Source: DATHAP01 sp963762865
GTDB lineage: Bacteria > Actinomycetota > Actinomycetes > JACCUZ01
NCBI GenBank assembly: GCA_963762865.1
Contig: CAVXNC010000001.1
Location: 89,695 to 153,694 of the forward strand
DNA: 64,000 nt
Reading direction: 5' to 3'
Shown here: positions 62,653 through 64,000 of the stretch, in pieces
Layout of the letters: every line of letters starts with the position of its first letter
Position numbering within the stretch: position 1 is the stretch's first letter
Made by a program: the position numbers and the translations under genes
The notes under the pieces: generated by a model
Databases searched by the model: none
Told to the model about the DNA's origin: nothing
Seen by the model: only the letters and a program-made list of their open reading frames with translations

Positions 62653-63150
62653 CTAGTGCAGGCCGTGGGCGACGGCGTGGCCGCGACCGCGGCCGATCAG
62701 CCACCGGTTGACGGGGACGGTCACCACGAAGGCCACGGCCAGCGCGAAGGCCAGGCTGCCCCAGAACAGGAGGTTGTCGAGGCCGGCCTCCATGGCGCCC
62801 GGGACGGCGAGCATCACGGCGTTGTCCACGATCTCCATCACGAGGATCGAGACGGTGTCGGCGGCCAGGGCCACCTTCACCGCGGCCCCGAAGGACAGGC
62901 CCGATCGCAGCACCGGCCCGAACGTCAGCAGGTAGCCGAAGAAGAACGCGAGGACGACGGCGAGCCCGATGGTCGGCCAGTCGCCCCAGCCGAGCGCGGT
63001 ACCGATCACCATGCCGAGGACCTCGCCGATCGCGCAGCCGGTGAGGCAGTGCAGCGTCGCCGACACCGCCAACCGGGTCAGCTCGGCCCCGGTCGCTGCC
63101 GGAGTCCCGGAGTGGTCAGCGTGCCCGGAGCGGTCGGCGTGGTCAGTCAA
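62653..63150 (-). CDS. DUF4396 membrane protein
   Basis: A 165-residue protein with a His/Asp-rich N-terminus (HADRSGHADHSG, possible metal binding) and four membrane helices. SATLHCLTGCAIGEVLGM is the Cys-containing signature of DUF4396 proteins; they often stand near metal transporters. The start is TTG 63150, overlapping the chrA stop by 8 bases. Function unknown; a link to metal or oxyanion stress is inferred from neighbours. Confidence 0.82.
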   Translation of the reverse strand: MTDHADRSGHADHSGTPAATGAELTRLAVSATLHCLTGCAIGEVLGMVIGTALGWGDWPTIGLAVVLAFFFGYLLTFGPVLRSGLSFGAAVKVALAADTVSILVMEIVDNAVMLAVPGAMEAGLDNLLFWGSLAFALAVAFVVTVPVNRWLIGRGRGHAVAHGLH

Positions 63151-64000
63151 CCGGCAGCCCTACCAGCGAGGCGAGGAGCCCGAGCGCAGCGCAGGCCCCC
63201 AGCGTCCGCAGCACGGTCCAGCGGAGACGGAAGAGCAGCAGGGCAGCGACCGCGGCGATGGCGACCGACGTCCAGCGCACCGACGAGAGGTCAGGCACCG
63301 CCACGTCGACGGGTCCCCACGACACCCGCGACGTCTCGGCGAAGATCGTGTGCAGTGCGAAGAAGACGGCCAGGTTCGCGATCACGCCGACCACGGCGGC
63401 CGTGATGCCGTTGAGGGCTGCTGACAGGGAGCGGTTGCCGCGAACCCGCTCGACGTAGGGCGCACCGAGGAAGATGAAGACGAAGCAGGGCACGAAGGTG
63501 ACCCAGGTCGTCAGCAGCGCCGCGATGACCGCCGCGACCCACGGGTTCAGCGAGCCGGGCTCCCGGTAGGCACCGACGAAGGCCACGAACTGCACCACCA
63601 TGATCAGCGGTCCCGGCGTCGTCTCGGCGAGGGCGAGTCCGCGCACCATCTCCCCCGGCCCCAGCCAGCCGTAGACCTCGACGGCCCGCTGCGCGACGTA
63701 CGCCAGGACGGCGTAGGCGCCGCCGAACGTCACGAGCGCGGCCCCGGAGAAGAACAGGCTCTGCTCGGTGAGTACGCCCTCACCGCCGGTCAGCAGGGCC
63801 ACCGCGGCCACCGGCACGCCCCACGCGACCAGACCGATGGCCAGCACGGTTGCGGCGTGCCGGGCCGAGGGACGCTCGACGTGCAACGCGTCGTCGGGGA
63901 CCAGCGGCGGCGGACCGTCGTCCCCGTCGCCGTGCGCGGCCGGCCGGAAGGCACCTGGCACCCATCGGCCGAGCGCCCACCCGATGACAGCCGCGGCCGC
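63143..64000 (-). CDS. chrA: Chromate transporter ChrA, C-terminal part (runs off the window)
   Basis: 286 residues of a long-chain (two-domain) CHR transporter are present; the N-terminal CHR domain is beyond the right edge. The visible CHR motif is FFSGAALVTFGGAYAVLAYV, followed by LALAETTPGPLIMVVQFVAFVGAY, both family signatures of ChrA, and five to six membrane helices. ChrA exports chromate. Co-transcribed with the DUF4396 gene. Confidence 0.9.
   Translation of the reverse strand, partial: AAAAVIGWALGRWVPGAFRPAAHGDGDDGPPPLVPDDALHVERPSARHAATVLAIGLVAWGVPVAAVALLTGGEGVLTEQSLFFSGAALVTFGGAYAVLAYVAQRAVEVYGWLGPGEMVRGLALAETTPGPLIMVVQFVAFVGAYREPGSLNPWVAAVIAALLTTWVTFVPCFVFIFLGAPYVERVRGNRSLSAALNGITAAVVGVIANLAVFFALHTIFAETSRVSWGPVDVAVPDLSSVRWTSVAIAAVAALLLFRLRWTVLRTLGACAALGLLASLVGLPVD

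Noticed and set aside
1..64000. CRISPR arrays, insertion sequences, prophage genes or rRNA
   Set aside because: No regularly spaced repeats, transposase or phage motifs, and no rRNA-like sequence were seen.

Overview
The window is high-GC DNA with dense, short-spaced genes, many GTG starts and frequent 4-base ATGA/GTGA overlaps. Gene content and order fit a Gram-positive actinobacterium, most likely Nocardioidaceae (family inferred from protein flavour and synteny, not measured).

Two conserved backbone blocks are visible. The first is on the minus strand at 14.5-32.4 kb: rsmI, aminotransferase, metG, tatD, rpf, rsmA, ispE, an ABC-F ATPase, then glmU-prs-rplY-pth. Its usual neighbour mfd lies truncated at 1-1621. 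The second, at 50.6-58.1 kb, is galU - glp/moeA - moaC - moaB - GNAT - sepX/glpR, with a GGDEF protein and 5-FTHF cyclo-ligase divergent from it. Two tRNA genes (Gln-UUG, Ala-CGC) are present.

Three accessory segments interrupt this backbone. (A) 1.8-9.5 kb, between mfd and ppc: a secreted clan-A glycoside hydrolase, a GT-C membrane glycosyltransferase, a processive GT2 synthase, an EpsI-like protein, an exosortase, a small secreted protein ending in a PEP-CTERM-like tail, and a divergent LuxR-type regulator. This reads as a compact polysaccharide/exosortase surface system. Four of its genes carry single-base interruptions, all of the same sign. (B) 36.7-43.2 kb: a DosS/DosR-type hypoxia/dormancy module with a haem-GAF kinase, DosR, a DoxX-like protein, a CoA-transferase, a universal stress protein and an Acg-type nitroreductase, with candidate DosR boxes. 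(C) 43.3-50.4 kb: a sulfatase module with a Cys-type sulfatase, its formylglycine-generating enzyme on the divergent strand, a 23-residue small ORF, a GAP-family exporter, a SulP transporter and a HAD phosphatase.

The right end (58.1-64 kb) holds a cation/proton antiporter, a fused SecDF, two small membrane proteins and the C-terminal part of a ChrA chromate transporter running off the window. Candidate regulatory DNA includes paired MarR operators, a palindrome before the desaturase, paired CTGTC-type palindromes before rplY, a multi-hairpin extragenic palindrome near 51.7 kb and two convergent terminators.
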